From an uncultured Eubacteriales bacterium (GTDB taxonomy: Bacteria > Bacillota > Clostridia > Christensenellales > Borkfalkiaceae): DNA of 25,571 bases. Where the stretch lies: assembly GCA_902767455.1 (NCBI GenBank), contig CACXHH010000085.1, forward strand, positions 1 through 25,571, in the 5' to 3' direction. A program made the translations under genes and the position numbers. Shown one piece after another: positions 6,677 through 14,928 of this stretch (position 1 is the first letter of the stretch; each line of letters opens with the position of its first letter). The notes under the pieces were generated by a model that ran no database searches, was not told the DNA's origin, and worked only from the letters and a program-made list of their open reading frames with translations.

Positions 6677-6937
6677 TTGAATTCTGTAAACGATCTGATG
6701 CTAAAGTTTACTGCGCAAGAGAACTCCTTTGTAAATTTCCATGTAAAAATTACGGAGACGGGAAAACAAATATTGGAAAAGATTACCCGAAACGCTTCAG
6801 TTACAATGCAAGAAACGGTCTCCTTATTCCGTAAAGATGTATCAACAATCGGAAAGACCGTTAAAAGGCTGAAAGAACTCGGCAAGATCGAGCGCATTGG
6901 CTCGGATAAAAGCGGAAAATGGAAAGTAATGTCGTAG
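6677..6937 (+). pseudogene. orphan C-terminal winged-helix fragment (AlbA_2/Schlafen-like protein tail)
   Basis: An 86-aa frame begins 3 nt after the YhcG-like gene, with TTG at 6677 or ATG at 6698 and no clear ribosome binding site. Its second half (TMQETVSLF, then KTVKRLKELGKIERIGSDKS, ending GKWKV) is the winged-helix tail often found at the C-terminus of Schlafen/AlbA_2-type ATP-binding DNA-binding proteins. The main domains of such a protein are absent. I infer a leftover 3' end from a defence-type or regulatory gene. It could still be translated as a tiny DNA-binding protein. Confidence 0.5.
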
Positions 6938-6957
6938 AAGCAAAGTTAAATATGCAG

Positions 6958-6995
6958 AAAAGGCGGAGAATTCTTCTTCCGCTTTTTTCTTTTTG
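6958..6995 (+). terminator. intrinsic terminator
   Basis: AAAAGGCGGA (6958-6967) pairs with TTCCGCTTTT (6977-6986), with one G-T wobble, and is followed by TTCTTTTTG. It ends the yhcG-like and winged-helix unit. Confidence 0.75.
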
Positions 6996-7072
6996 CGCCC
7001 GCCGCGGTGTGTTTTTATAGTCCTGCCGTCGCGATTTTTATGGAAGATAATACGATATGCTTTTAAAAATGA

Positions 7073-7101
7073 TTGACATAAAGAAATAATTTTCATATAA
7101 T
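7073..7101 (+). promoter_or_regulatory. promoter for the BspA-like gene
   Basis: Perfect TTGACA (7073-7078) and TATAAT (7096-7101) boxes are separated by 17 bp, 59 bp ahead of the start codon. Confidence 0.85.
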
Positions 7102-7159
7102 TTTAAAAAATAGTCGTAATAATTACGATGTAAAGAGATAAACATCGGGAGAAGGAAAT

Positions 7160-9541
7160 ATGAACAAGAATAAGTTTAATGCGCTCTTTATCCTTATCGT
7201 GTGCGCGCTGTTATCTTTATGCGCGTTCACCGCGTGCGATATCGAGCCACAAGCTCACGACGGCAACACGGATAGCGCTTCGCAGACGACTACCGAAAGC
7301 CTTACGTTTACAGCCAACGCCGACAAAACGTATTCGGTCACGGGTATAGGTACCGTTATCAGTCCCGGAATAGTTATCCCCGCGACTTACAACGGTCGTC
7401 CCGTCACCGAAATAGGAGAACGTGCGTTTTATGATTGTAATGATATAACGAGCGTAACTATTCCCGACAGCGTGACGAGTATAGGTTTTAGGGCGTTTGC
7501 ACATTGTCACAGCTTGACAAAAGTAATTGTCGGTAATAATCTTTTAAACATGGAAAAAGAAGTTTTTGCTGATTGTGAAAGTTTTCGTTATAACGAATAT
7601 GATAACGCCTATTATCTTGGCAACGAAAGCAATCCTTACGTTTTCTTAGTTGTCGTAAAAGATACATCTGTCGCGTCGTGTATAATTAACGATAAAACGA
7701 AGACAGTAAATAAAAACGCATTCTATGGTTGCAGTAGTTTAACGAGCGTGACTATTCCCGACGGCGTGACGAGTATAGGGGAAGGTGCGTTCCAACGTTG
7801 TAGTAGTTTAACAAGCGTAGCTATCGGCAACGGCGTTACGAGTATAGGTGAATATGCGTTCTGGAATTGTAAAGATTTGACGAGCGTGACTATCGGCAAC
7901 GGCGTTACGAGTATAGGAAGTTATGCGTTCCAAAATTGCAGTGGTTTAACGAGCGTTTATTATTCGGGAAATATAGCAAAATGGTGTGATATAGATTTCA
8001 ACAATTTTTTTGCAAATCCTTTATATTACGCTCATAACCTGTATATAAACGATACTCTTGTAAAGAAAATCGTTATTCCTAATACAGTAAAAAAAATCAA
8101 GGCTTGTGCGTTCTATGGTTGCAGTAGTTTAACGAGCGTGACTATCGGTAGCGGCGTTACGAGTATAGGCAATTATGCGTTCTGCGTTTGCAGCAGTTTA
8201 ACGAGCGTAACTATCGGTAACGGCGTTACGAGTATAGGTTATGAAGCGTTCTGCGGTTGCAGCAGTTTAACGAGCTTAACTATCCCGAACAGCGTTAAGA
8301 GTATAGGAAGTTCCGCGTTCAGCGGTTGCAGTAGCTCAACAAGCGTGACTATCGGTAGAGGCGTGACGAGTATAGGCGATTATGCGTTCAAAGATTGCGA
8401 CAGTTTAACGAGCGTTTATTTTTCGGGAAATATAGCGAAATGGTGCAATATATCTTTCGGTGGTTTTGGTGCAAATCCTTTATGTTACGCGCATAACCTG
8501 TACATAAACGATATTCTTGTAACGGACATCGTTATTCCCGACAGCGTTACGAGTATATGTAGCGATGCGTTCAGCGGTTGCAGCAGTTTAACGAACGTAA
8601 CTATCGCTGACGATGTGTTGAGTATAGGGGATAGAGCGTTCTGGAATTGCAACGGTCTGACAAGCATAACTATAGGTAACGGCGTTACGAGTATAGGTGA
8701 TTATGCATTCAATCGTTGCAGTAGTTTAACGAGCGTAACTATCGGTAATGGAGTAACTAGTATAGGTGAATTGGCGTTCAGCGGTTGCCGTAGTTTAACA
8801 AGCGTAATTATCCCCGACAGCGTTACAAGTATAGCTATTTGCGCGTTCAGCGGTTGCCGTAGTTTAACAAGCGTAACTATCGGCAACGGCGTTACGAGTA
8901 TAGGCGACTCTGCATTCAGCGGTTGTAGCGGTTTAACGAGTGTTACTATCCCGAACAGCGTAACGAGTATAGGAAATGGTGCGTTCGGCGCTTGCAGTAG
9001 TTTAGAGAGCATAATTATTCCCGATAGTGTGACGAGTATAGGCTCTTCCGTATTCGGCTATTGCAGTAGTTTAAAGAGCATAACTATCCCCGACAGCGTG
9101 ACGAGTATAGGAAATTATGCGTTCGATAGTTGCAGTAGTTTAACAAGCGTAATTATCCCCGACAGCGTGACGAGTATAGGAAGTAATGCGTTCCAATATT
9201 GCAGTAGTTTAACGAGCGTAACTATCCCGAACAGCGTGACGAGTATAGATAATTATGTGTTCTATGGTTGCAGTAGTTTAACGAGCGTAACTATCGGTAG
9301 CGGCGTGACGCGTATAGGTTATGAAATGTTCAGGGATTGCAGTAGTTTAACGAGCGTTGTTATCCCCGACAGCGTTACGAGTATAGGTGTTTGGGCGTTC
9401 TTTAATTGCAGTGGTTTAAAGGAAATACATTTCAACGGCACGCAAGCCGAGTGGAATGCGATCAGCAAGGGCAATAAGTGGAAATACGGCGTTCCGTCAA
9501 GTTGTAAAGTTTACTGTACCGACGGCGTCGCGGATATTTAA
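7160..9541 (+). CDS. BspA-like leucine-rich-repeat surface lipoprotein
   Basis: The 793-aa protein begins with a lipoprotein signal (hydrophobic stretch, lipobox FTAC). The rest is mostly LRR_5/BspA repeats of about 23 residues with the pattern IP-x-SVTSIG-x2-AF-x2-CSSLTSV. I count about 25 copies. Two islands starting SVYYSGNIAKW and SVYFSGNIAKW interrupt the array. Each is followed by YAHNLYIND and resets the repeat, so one looks like a duplicate of the other. The C-terminus ends in a shorter island with HFNGTQAEWNAI and no sortase motif. BspA-type proteins are anchored outside the cell and bind host or bacterial surface partners; the ligand cannot be told. GGAGAAGGA precedes the ATG. Confidence 0.93.
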   Translation: MNKNKFNALFILIVCALLSLCAFTACDIEPQAHDGNTDSASQTTTESLTFTANADKTYSVTGIGTVISPGIVIPATYNGRPVTEIGERAFYDCNDITSVTIPDSVTSIGFRAFAHCHSLTKVIVGNNLLNMEKEVFADCESFRYNEYDNAYYLGNESNPYVFLVVVKDTSVASCIINDKTKTVNKNAFYGCSSLTSVTIPDGVTSIGEGAFQRCSSLTSVAIGNGVTSIGEYAFWNCKDLTSVTIGNGVTSIGSYAFQNCSGLTSVYYSGNIAKWCDIDFNNFFANPLYYAHNLYINDTLVKKIVIPNTVKKIKACAFYGCSSLTSVTIGSGVTSIGNYAFCVCSSLTSVTIGNGVTSIGYEAFCGCSSLTSLTIPNSVKSIGSSAFSGCSSSTSVTIGRGVTSIGDYAFKDCDSLTSVYFSGNIAKWCNISFGGFGANPLCYAHNLYINDILVTDIVIPDSVTSICSDAFSGCSSLTNVTIADDVLSIGDRAFWNCNGLTSITIGNGVTSIGDYAFNRCSSLTSVTIGNGVTSIGELAFSGCRSLTSVIIPDSVTSIAICAFSGCRSLTSVTIGNGVTSIGDSAFSGCSGLTSVTIPNSVTSIGNGAFGACSSLESIIIPDSVTSIGSSVFGYCSSLKSITIPDSVTSIGNYAFDSCSSLTSVIIPDSVTSIGSNAFQYCSSLTSVTIPNSVTSIDNYVFYGCSSLTSVTIGSGVTRIGYEMFRDCSSLTSVVIPDSVTSIGVWAFFNCSGLKEIHFNGTQAEWNAISKGNKWKYGVPSSCKVYCTDGVADI

Positions 9542-9577
9542 CGGCGCGAAAAACGAGATAAAACGAAAGACGACGAA

Positions 9578-9622
9578 AAACGGGCTGGCGCGCGTAAAAC
9601 GCGACAGCCCGTTTGCTTTTGG
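9578..9622 (+). terminator. terminator after the BspA-like gene
   Basis: AAACGGGCT (9578-9586) pairs with AGCCCGTTT (9606-9614), and a smaller GCGCG/CGCG helix can form inside. TGCTTTTGG and a long T-run follow. It lies 37 bp past the stop codon. Confidence 0.75.
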
Positions 9623-9737
9623 TATTTTTTTTCGTTTTCGTTTCGGTTGCGGCGGAAAGACTTCTGCAAAACGCTTACGGCGGGCGAACGCTTCCCGCAG
9701 ACGGGGGCGAACGCTATCGCGCCGAAAAGCCCGAAAA

Positions 9738-11465
9738 CTATTTAACGGTGATATAGACTTTGGCTATCTTGCCGCGGTAGGTGACGGTGACTTCCTTATC
9801 GTTCGCGGTAAGCGGGCGCATAACGTCGATATTGAAGTAATTTATCGCTTTTCTCGTTCCGTCCGAATAATCGGCGTAAAGGCGAACGGACGAATAATCG
9901 AAGTAATCGCCGACGGCGTAGTCGGTTTTGGCGCTCTCGAGATAGACGGCTCTTAAAGTCACCTTTTCTTCGGGCGTCGACGCGGGGATATATCTGTCGC
10001 CGAACAGACCGTTCACCACTTCGCGAACGACCTGCGCGGTGTTGCCGTCGATACCGGGATCGGCGCCGTAAGAGTAACCGATCGGCAGGTAATCAACGCC
10101 GAGAACGCTTCTGCCCGTCACGGCTTTGAAGATGGTGAGCCCCAAAAGGTATCTGCCCTTTTCGTTGACGTGCGCGGTGCTGTCGCGGAAGAAGCTTGTC
10201 GCGAACGTATCGTTATTGCACACGTTCGTGTCGTTAATCCTATGCAGACCTTCCGCGGACGGAACTACGAACTTGACTCCGTTTTCAGCCTGAAGCTCGG
10301 TAAACGTCCTGATTATCGCGTTATACATCTTCTCGCTGTCGTCGTCGTACTTCGATAGGCGCGAGTTGCCCGTTCCTTCGTAGCACGAAGGTACCGCCCA
10401 CGACTCGAACAGCCCTATTTCCGCCGCGGGAACGTTATTCTCGATATACGCGATGAGTTTGGGAAGGTACGGATAGAACGTTTCTTTAAGCCCTTGGTTG
10501 CCCGTGCCCGTCTGGATGGTTATATAGTCCCAGTCCTCGTCGAAGAGTATGCTGTCGAAGTTTGCCGCCGTCCTGTCGGTGCCGCCGTTTTTGAAGTAGG
10601 TGTAAACGCTTCTGTTTTCGGTAAGGAAGTTCCAGTGCTGTTCGACGGTGCAACCGCCGTAGAACATTACGCCGCACACCATGTTGACTCCAAGAGACGC
10701 CGCTATCTCGTGCGCGTAAGTCATGGTGTCCTGCGCGTAGCTGTTGCCGACCATGAGCACTTTGACCGTCGGTGTGACGGGCGCCGAAGGCGTATCGGTC
10801 ACGGTGAAGTCGCTTATCCTTTGCGCCGTGAACATACTTCTCAATCCTACCGAAAGCCCCGTCTTGGCGACCGTTTTGAGCTTCTTTGTGATGGTGGGAA
10901 CGTCCGAGCCGTCGAGATAGACGTTGAGCGTTTCGCCGTCGGAGATCGCGCGGACGGAAACGCTTTGCCCGTTGTATCTTAAATTGATGGTGTTGGATAC
11001 CGAACCGATATACGAGCCGTTATCGAAACGGAATACGTTTACCGTGTAGAAGTTGCTGTCTGCGTTCTTTTCGACCTGAACGTTCAAAGCGTCGATACCG
11101 TCTATTGCGTTCGACGGATCGCTCGCGTTGAAATAAAGCCCTGCGTTGATCTTGCCCATATCGGAGATGGGGGATAAGGTGAAGCTTGCGTCGAAGGTGT
11201 TCGACGCGAAGTCTTTGAGCACGGCTTTCAGCTCTCCGTCGGCGTTGGAAAACAACGTGTTTTCGTCCTGCATGAACGGGAGCTTGCCCGAATAGAACTG
11301 CTCGAATCGAGCGTTTGTCATATCGTATCTTTTCTCCGTAACGGCGTTCGTCGCGGTGGGGATAGCTTCCGTTTTTTGAAGCGCCTTAGCGACGCTTACG
11401 CCGCCTGCCGCCGCAACTGCGAGCGACAGAGCCGCCGTGCATATAGTCAGCGATAATTTCTTCAT
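9738..11465 (-). CDS. secreted DUF4886/SGNH-hydrolase-like protein with Ig-like tail
   Basis: The 575-aa protein starts with a Sec signal peptide (residues 1 to about 30). Residues about 50-225 look like a concanavalin/LamG-type sugar-binding fold. Residues 233-480 match the DUF4886/SGNH hydrolase type: VLMVGNSYAQD at 236-246 corresponds to the catalytic GDS block, DWDYITIQTGTGNQG is the middle block and DSTAH (D428, H432) the Asp-x-x-His end block. Residues 500-575 form a bacterial Ig-like domain (YSDGT). SGNH proteins of this kind often remove acetyl or other acyl groups from glycans. I infer, but cannot show, a glycan esterase role outside the cell. The start overlaps the upstream gene's stop by 4 nt (ATGA), and AAGGAGGAAAG lies just before it. 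Confidence 0.85.
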   Translation of the reverse strand: MKKLSLTICTAALSLAVAAAGGVSVAKALQKTEAIPTATNAVTEKRYDMTNARFEQFYSGKLPFMQDENTLFSNADGELKAVLKDFASNTFDASFTLSPISDMGKINAGLYFNASDPSNAIDGIDALNVQVEKNADSNFYTVNVFRFDNGSYIGSVSNTINLRYNGQSVSVRAISDGETLNVYLDGSDVPTITKKLKTVAKTGLSVGLRSMFTAQRISDFTVTDTPSAPVTPTVKVLMVGNSYAQDTMTYAHEIAASLGVNMVCGVMFYGGCTVEQHWNFLTENRSVYTYFKNGGTDRTAANFDSILFDEDWDYITIQTGTGNQGLKETFYPYLPKLIAYIENNVPAAEIGLFESWAVPSCYEGTGNSRLSKYDDDSEKMYNAIIRTFTELQAENGVKFVVPSAEGLHRINDTNVCNNDTFATSFFRDSTAHVNEKGRYLLGLTIFKAVTGRSVLGVDYLPIGYSYGADPGIDGNTAQVVREVVNGLFGDRYIPASTPEEKVTLRAVYLESAKTDYAVGDYFDYSSVRLYADYSDGTRKAINYFNIDVMRPLTANDKEVTVTYRGKIAKVYITVK

Positions 11466-13795
11466 TGTGCTTTCCTCCTTACTATGATGGCGGTAAGAGC
11501 CGCAAACGCAAGCGTTATCGCCGCGGCAATCGGAGCGGCGTTACCGCCGCAACCGCCGCCTTCTCCTTGCGGATGCGGTTTTTCGCTGCTCGATTGAGCC
11601 TGCTCGCTGCTCGTTGCGGGGGTGGGATCCGTTTCGGATTTTTCGTATTTCGCGTAGAGAACGACGTTGCGGCCGTAGCTTGCGTCAAGCGCGGAAACTT
11701 CTTCGGTAAGCGCTTCGTCAAGGAACCAGCCCTTGAAGTCGTATTCGGGCTTCCACGCCCCGGGAAGCGTTATCACGCCGTCGGCTGCGGTAAAGCTTTC
11801 GCAAGCTTCGTTCGTGAGCACGCCGCCGTTCAAAGCGTAGTCGAGAGTGTAGACGATAGGCGTGAATTTAGCGTAAAGATCTATGTCGCCGTAAGTTCCC
11901 GAAACGAGATAAGTGACTTCGTTTCTGAAATCTTCCGTCCTGTACCAGCCCTTGAAATCGTAGCCCGTTTTAGCCGCGCCGTAAAGCGTGATGCCTTCGT
12001 CGCCGTAAGCGTACGAAGTCGGGTTTTCGCCGAGCGCCGTTCCGCCGTTCAAGTGATAGTTGATGCTGTAAGCGCCTTGCTCGAAGCGGGCGTAGATAGT
12101 CGTGCTTTCGGTAAGCGTTCCGTTCGTCGGGAAGGGAATGGTGTATTCCGCGTCGGCGTAGTAGCCTTTGAAGTTATATCCGGGGAAGTCCTTTTGCGAG
12201 AGCGTATAGCTTTCTCCCGCGTTGCCTACGTAGTCCGAAACGGTCACGTCCGATTTCGATTCGACGAGTATCCTCACTTTGCCGAGCGCCTTGTCGTAGT
12301 AGGAGTAGAGCTGGGATTTGGTCGTGAGCCCTTCGCCGATAACGACTTCGTCGATGATATTCGTCGCCGAGTTTCTGACGGTCTTGGAAGCGTAAGGCTT
12401 TCTGATATACACTTCGCCGCCCTTTTCGGCAGCCGCTTCGCAGAAGGTGTTGATGACGTTTTCAACGACCGAATATTTGCTGTTTTCGGGGTTGTAAGAC
12501 TGGGCGAGTTCGCCGTTTACGTAAGTCTTTATCGTGCCTTCCTTCTTGTTGACGTTTATAGTCACGTATTTCCAGGTGGTGGGGTACAGAGCTTTGTTTC
12601 CGCCCGCGGGTTGAGCGTAGGAGTAGCTTCCGCTCGCGGGAACGTAATACAGCCCGCCCGCGCAGATGAACGCCTGTTCGCCCGAAGCCGTCTGTACGCC
12701 GAACAGCTGCTCGAAGTCGTCTTTGACGTTGGGGCGAAGCTCGGTGTGACCCGAATACCCCATGTCGGTCGTCGATTTATGGAAGAAGTTGAAGGAGATG
12801 CCGTCCGTTCCGTTTACGAGCCTAGAGTTCGCGCCCGCGCGTACGGTGACGTACGAAGATATGTCGGTTATTTGCGTCGCGGTGGCGTGGTCGGCGTCGG
12901 GATAAGCCTCAAAGCCGCTTCCCGAAACTAAAACCTGATAGTCGTCCGTCGCTTCGAGTCTTACGGGGAAGTCGTAGTCGAAAGACGAATAATTTTCGTA
13001 TTCGGCGGCCGTTTCTTCTGCGGTGAGAGTGTAGTCGTAAAGCTCGACGCCGCCCATAACGAGCGTGGAAGAGTTTCTCGTCGATTTCGCTTCGAGCGGT
13101 TTTCTGATGTTGAGCGTCGCGCCGGTGTCTGACAGAGCGTTACAAAAGAGCTCCATCACGCCGGCAAACGCCGTCGGACGGGCGTTGTCCACGTCGTAAT
13201 ACTGTTTGAGCGCGCCGTCGACGTAGACGGAGATCTTTTCGGCTTCTTCGGTAAAGTCGAAGGTTATAACGACGTGTTTTTTATCTTTTTTGATGAGCGC
13301 GCCGGTGTTTCCGCCCTGACAGAAGGAGTAGCTTATCGAGCCGTTGTCGTTGAAGTACAGCCCGCCTGCGCAAAGATAAGCCGACTGATTACCGCTTTCA
13401 ACGCATAAGATCTGCTCGAAGTCGTCCGTGCAGTCGGGACGGGTGGCGCCGGCGTTCTGATAGTAAACGTCGGTGGTGGTCGCAAGATCGAAGGATATGG
13501 AGAATCCGTCTTCGGCAAGCGCGTTCAGAGGACCCGCCGTTATCGAAAGATAGCTCGAAATATCCGAGAAGTTGAACGCGCCGTCAAACGCCGCGCTTTG
13601 CTTTATTCCGTCGCCGTTTACGGTAACCGAATAGCCGTCGTTTACCGAGAACGTCGAGTCGGAATAACTAAGTCTGACGATCGGTGCGGGCGCTTGTTCT
13701 GCCGCTGCGATGTGCGAAGCGTCAAACGCCCCGAACGTCGCAAGCGCCATTGCAAGCGACGTCGCCGCCGCAAGTGCAATTAAGGGTTTTTTCAT
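11462..13795 (-). CDS. large secreted LamG-like / InlB-type-repeat surface protein
   Basis: The 777-aa protein has a signal peptide ending near AAA (about residue 32). It has two related LamG/concanavalin-like domains (about 40-285 and 285-510) sharing TDISSYV, FEQL, AGGLY and IRKP motifs. These are followed by three InlB-type (Flg_new) repeats with YALNGG and KGWY signatures (about 515-725) and a Ser-rich linker. The end reads GEGGGCGGN, a hydrophobic segment, then RRKAQ, a C-terminal anchor that resembles GlyGly-CTERM or cysteine-modified anchors rather than LPxTG. It is probably an adhesin or glycan-binding protein held at the cell surface. AGAGGTG precedes the ATG. It forms an operon with the SGNH-like gene, 4-nt overlap. 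Confidence 0.85.
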   Translation of the reverse strand: MKKPLIALAAATSLAMALATFGAFDASHIAAAEQAPAPIVRLSYSDSTFSVNDGYSVTVNGDGIKQSAAFDGAFNFSDISSYLSITAGPLNALAEDGFSISFDLATTTDVYYQNAGATRPDCTDDFEQILCVESGNQSAYLCAGGLYFNDNGSISYSFCQGGNTGALIKKDKKHVVITFDFTEEAEKISVYVDGALKQYYDVDNARPTAFAGVMELFCNALSDTGATLNIRKPLEAKSTRNSSTLVMGGVELYDYTLTAEETAAEYENYSSFDYDFPVRLEATDDYQVLVSGSGFEAYPDADHATATQITDISSYVTVRAGANSRLVNGTDGISFNFFHKSTTDMGYSGHTELRPNVKDDFEQLFGVQTASGEQAFICAGGLYYVPASGSYSYAQPAGGNKALYPTTWKYVTINVNKKEGTIKTYVNGELAQSYNPENSKYSVVENVINTFCEAAAEKGGEVYIRKPYASKTVRNSATNIIDEVVIGEGLTTKSQLYSYYDKALGKVRILVESKSDVTVSDYVGNAGESYTLSQKDFPGYNFKGYYADAEYTIPFPTNGTLTESTTIYARFEQGAYSINYHLNGGTALGENPTSYAYGDEGITLYGAAKTGYDFKGWYRTEDFRNEVTYLVSGTYGDIDLYAKFTPIVYTLDYALNGGVLTNEACESFTAADGVITLPGAWKPEYDFKGWFLDEALTEEVSALDASYGRNVVLYAKYEKSETDPTPATSSEQAQSSSEKPHPQGEGGGCGGNAAPIAAAITLAFAALTAIIVRRKAQ

Positions 13796-14032
13796 GTTTC
13801 ACCTCTTTTATTATTATCGTGTTTTTACGTAACGAAAACCCGTGCGGGTTTCGTCGCGGGATAAAAATATTTTGTTATATTTCTTATGATAATATTATTT
13901 TAAAATATATTGTCGCGCGTTTCAATGGCGTAATGAACGAAAAAACTTTCATTTTCACCGTTTAAGAAAAAATCAAGGCGGCGACGCCGTTTACTTGTAC
14001 GTTGCGGCAAAGATTATGGCTTGTCGGAAGTT
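13796..14032. other. upstream region of the secreted-protein operon
   Basis: No gene is visible. A hairpin ACGAAAACCC (13832-13841) / GGGTTTCGT (13846-13854) sits in the presumed 5' leader, and the AT-rich stretch at 13865-13910 probably holds the promoter, but I could not pick boxes with confidence. Confidence 0.4.
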
Positions 14033-14248
14033 TTAGAACTTTTCGCCGAAAATATTAAATCCGCCGCAGTGAGCGGCGTTTTCTTTGACGCCGAGCGTAA
14101 AAGTGCCGTACTTATCACCGAAGCCAACGGGCGAAGTCCATTCGCGCAGATCTACGCCGTTTAAGTTAAAAAATATGTCGCTTGGAAAATCGTGTTCACC
14201 GCGAACGGCGATAACGTTATACGTTGAAGCCGTTGAATGATCGTTTAA
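14033..14248 (-). pseudogene. degraded coding remnant (71 codons, no start)
   Basis: On the minus strand a frame with normal codon use is open from the stop at 14249-14251 to the TAA at 14033-14035 and has no ATG, GTG or TTG start. It translates to a plausible folded protein segment containing SDIFFNLNGVDLREW, SPVGFGDKYG and AAHCGGFNIFGEKF. I do not recognise a family. It reads like the 3' end of a small exported or surface protein whose front has been lost. Confidence 0.45.
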
Positions 14249-14265
14249 TTAAAATCGCTTTAACG

Positions 14266-14296
14266 CCGCCCGACGGGATAATATCCGTCGGGGCGG
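14266..14296. terminator. GC-rich hairpin between the remnant and the tRNA
   Basis: CCGACGG and CCGTCGG form a stem around a short ATAAT-type loop, extended by CCGCC/GGCGG at its base. The T-run is poor on both strands, so the role is uncertain. Confidence 0.35.
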
Positions 14297-14327
14297 ATAA
14301 AAATTTTAAAAAAGTTTCGTCAAGCGT

Positions 14328-14356
14328 TTGCGTTTCTTTGCGTAATGCGGTACAAT
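14328..14356 (+). promoter_or_regulatory. tRNA-Val promoter
   Basis: TTGCGT (14328-14333) and TACAAT (14351-14356) are 17 bp apart and end 19 bp before the tRNA. Confidence 0.55.
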
Positions 14357-14375
14357 ATAAAAGTAAACATAATAC

Positions 14376-14452
14376 GGAGGCATAGCTCAGTTGGTTAGAG
14401 CGCTCGCTTCACATGCGAGAGGTCGTAGGTTCGAGTCCTACTGTCTCTACCA
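14376..14452 (+). tRNA. tRNA-Val (anticodon CAC)
   Basis: A full cloverleaf with encoded CCA. The D-arm is GCTC/GAGC, the anticodon arm CTCGC-TTCACAT-GCGAG has CAC at positions 34-36, the variable loop is AGGTC and the T-arm is GTAGG-TTCGAGT-CCTAC. The acceptor stem GGAGGCA pairs with TGTCTCT with two G-U pairs, one of them at the end position 1:72, which is unusual. A Val tRNA with TGCCTCC would pair perfectly. The 3' half is duplicated downstream. Confidence 0.93.
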
Positions 14453-14480
14453 CGAAAAGAGAACGGGTGACTATCCGTTC
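14430..14480 (+). repeat. direct repeat copy 1 (tRNA 3' end, possible att site)
   Basis: 51 bases spanning the T-loop, the 3' end of tRNA-Val and most of its terminator are repeated exactly at 14878-14928. Duplication of a tRNA 3' end is the usual footprint of a tyrosine-recombinase integration. Confidence 0.8.
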
Positions 14481-14490
14481 TCTTTTTTTG
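14455..14490 (+). terminator. tRNA terminator
   Basis: AAAAGAGAACGG (14455-14466) pairs with CCGTTCTCTTTT (14475-14486) and is followed by TTTG. It starts 3 nt past the tRNA CCA end. Confidence 0.9.
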
Positions 14491-14539
14491 TTATAAAAAC
14501 GTAAGGGCTCGAACCTACGCGTGAGCAAGGCGAACGCCA

Positions 14540-14810
14540 AAGAGTAGCATATCTTATCAATAGTTTCCTTAAAAAGGCGAAGAAGGTATCAACTTAATAT
14601 AAAAAATGTTGGATAATAAGCCTTTTTAAGGTGCCTTGCATTTTGAGAGCCAAGAAAGCGAAGCAACTACTTTTGATTAGGTTTATTCCACCGCGGGTTA
14701 AGGCAAGGCAAAGACCGCAGGCAATACTTGCCGTATTGTCAAGGTCTTTAACGAAGCATTAACCGCTTTATTGGCTTTCAAAAAAACTATTGATGGGGTA
14801 TGATACTCTT
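14540..14810. mobile_element. 271-bp element with terminal inverted repeats (MITE-like)
   Basis: The ends 14540-14570 and 14780-14810 (inverted) match at 25 of 31 positions, with cores AAGAGTA and ATCAATAGTTT. Inside, CCTTAAAAAGGC (14567-14578) pairs with GCCTTTTTAAGG (14620-14631). Further complementary pairs (GCGGGTTAA/TTAACCGC, AAAGACC/GGTCTTT) would make a large folded structure. There is no ORF. I see no clear target-site duplication. It is most likely a non-autonomous insertion element; the alternative is a structured RNA. Confidence 0.6.
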
Positions 14811-14877
14811 ATCATATAATAATGATTTTTGACGCGGGCAACGCCCGCCCTTATCGCGAAGCGATAATCAAAACATC

Positions 14878-14928
14878 TTCGAGTCCTACTGTCTCTACCA
14901 CGAAAAGAGAACGGGTGACTATCCGTTC
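14878..14928 (+). repeat. direct repeat copy 2 (tRNA 3' end, possible att site)
   Basis: Exact copy of 14430-14480. It stops before the second arm of the terminator is complete. With copy 1 it encloses 397 bp carrying the inverted-repeat element but no integrase. Confidence 0.8.

Noticed and set aside
11465..12931. 488-codon plus-strand frame
   Set aside because: It is an antisense shadow of the GC-rich secreted-protein gene, low in complexity, with no ribosome binding site.
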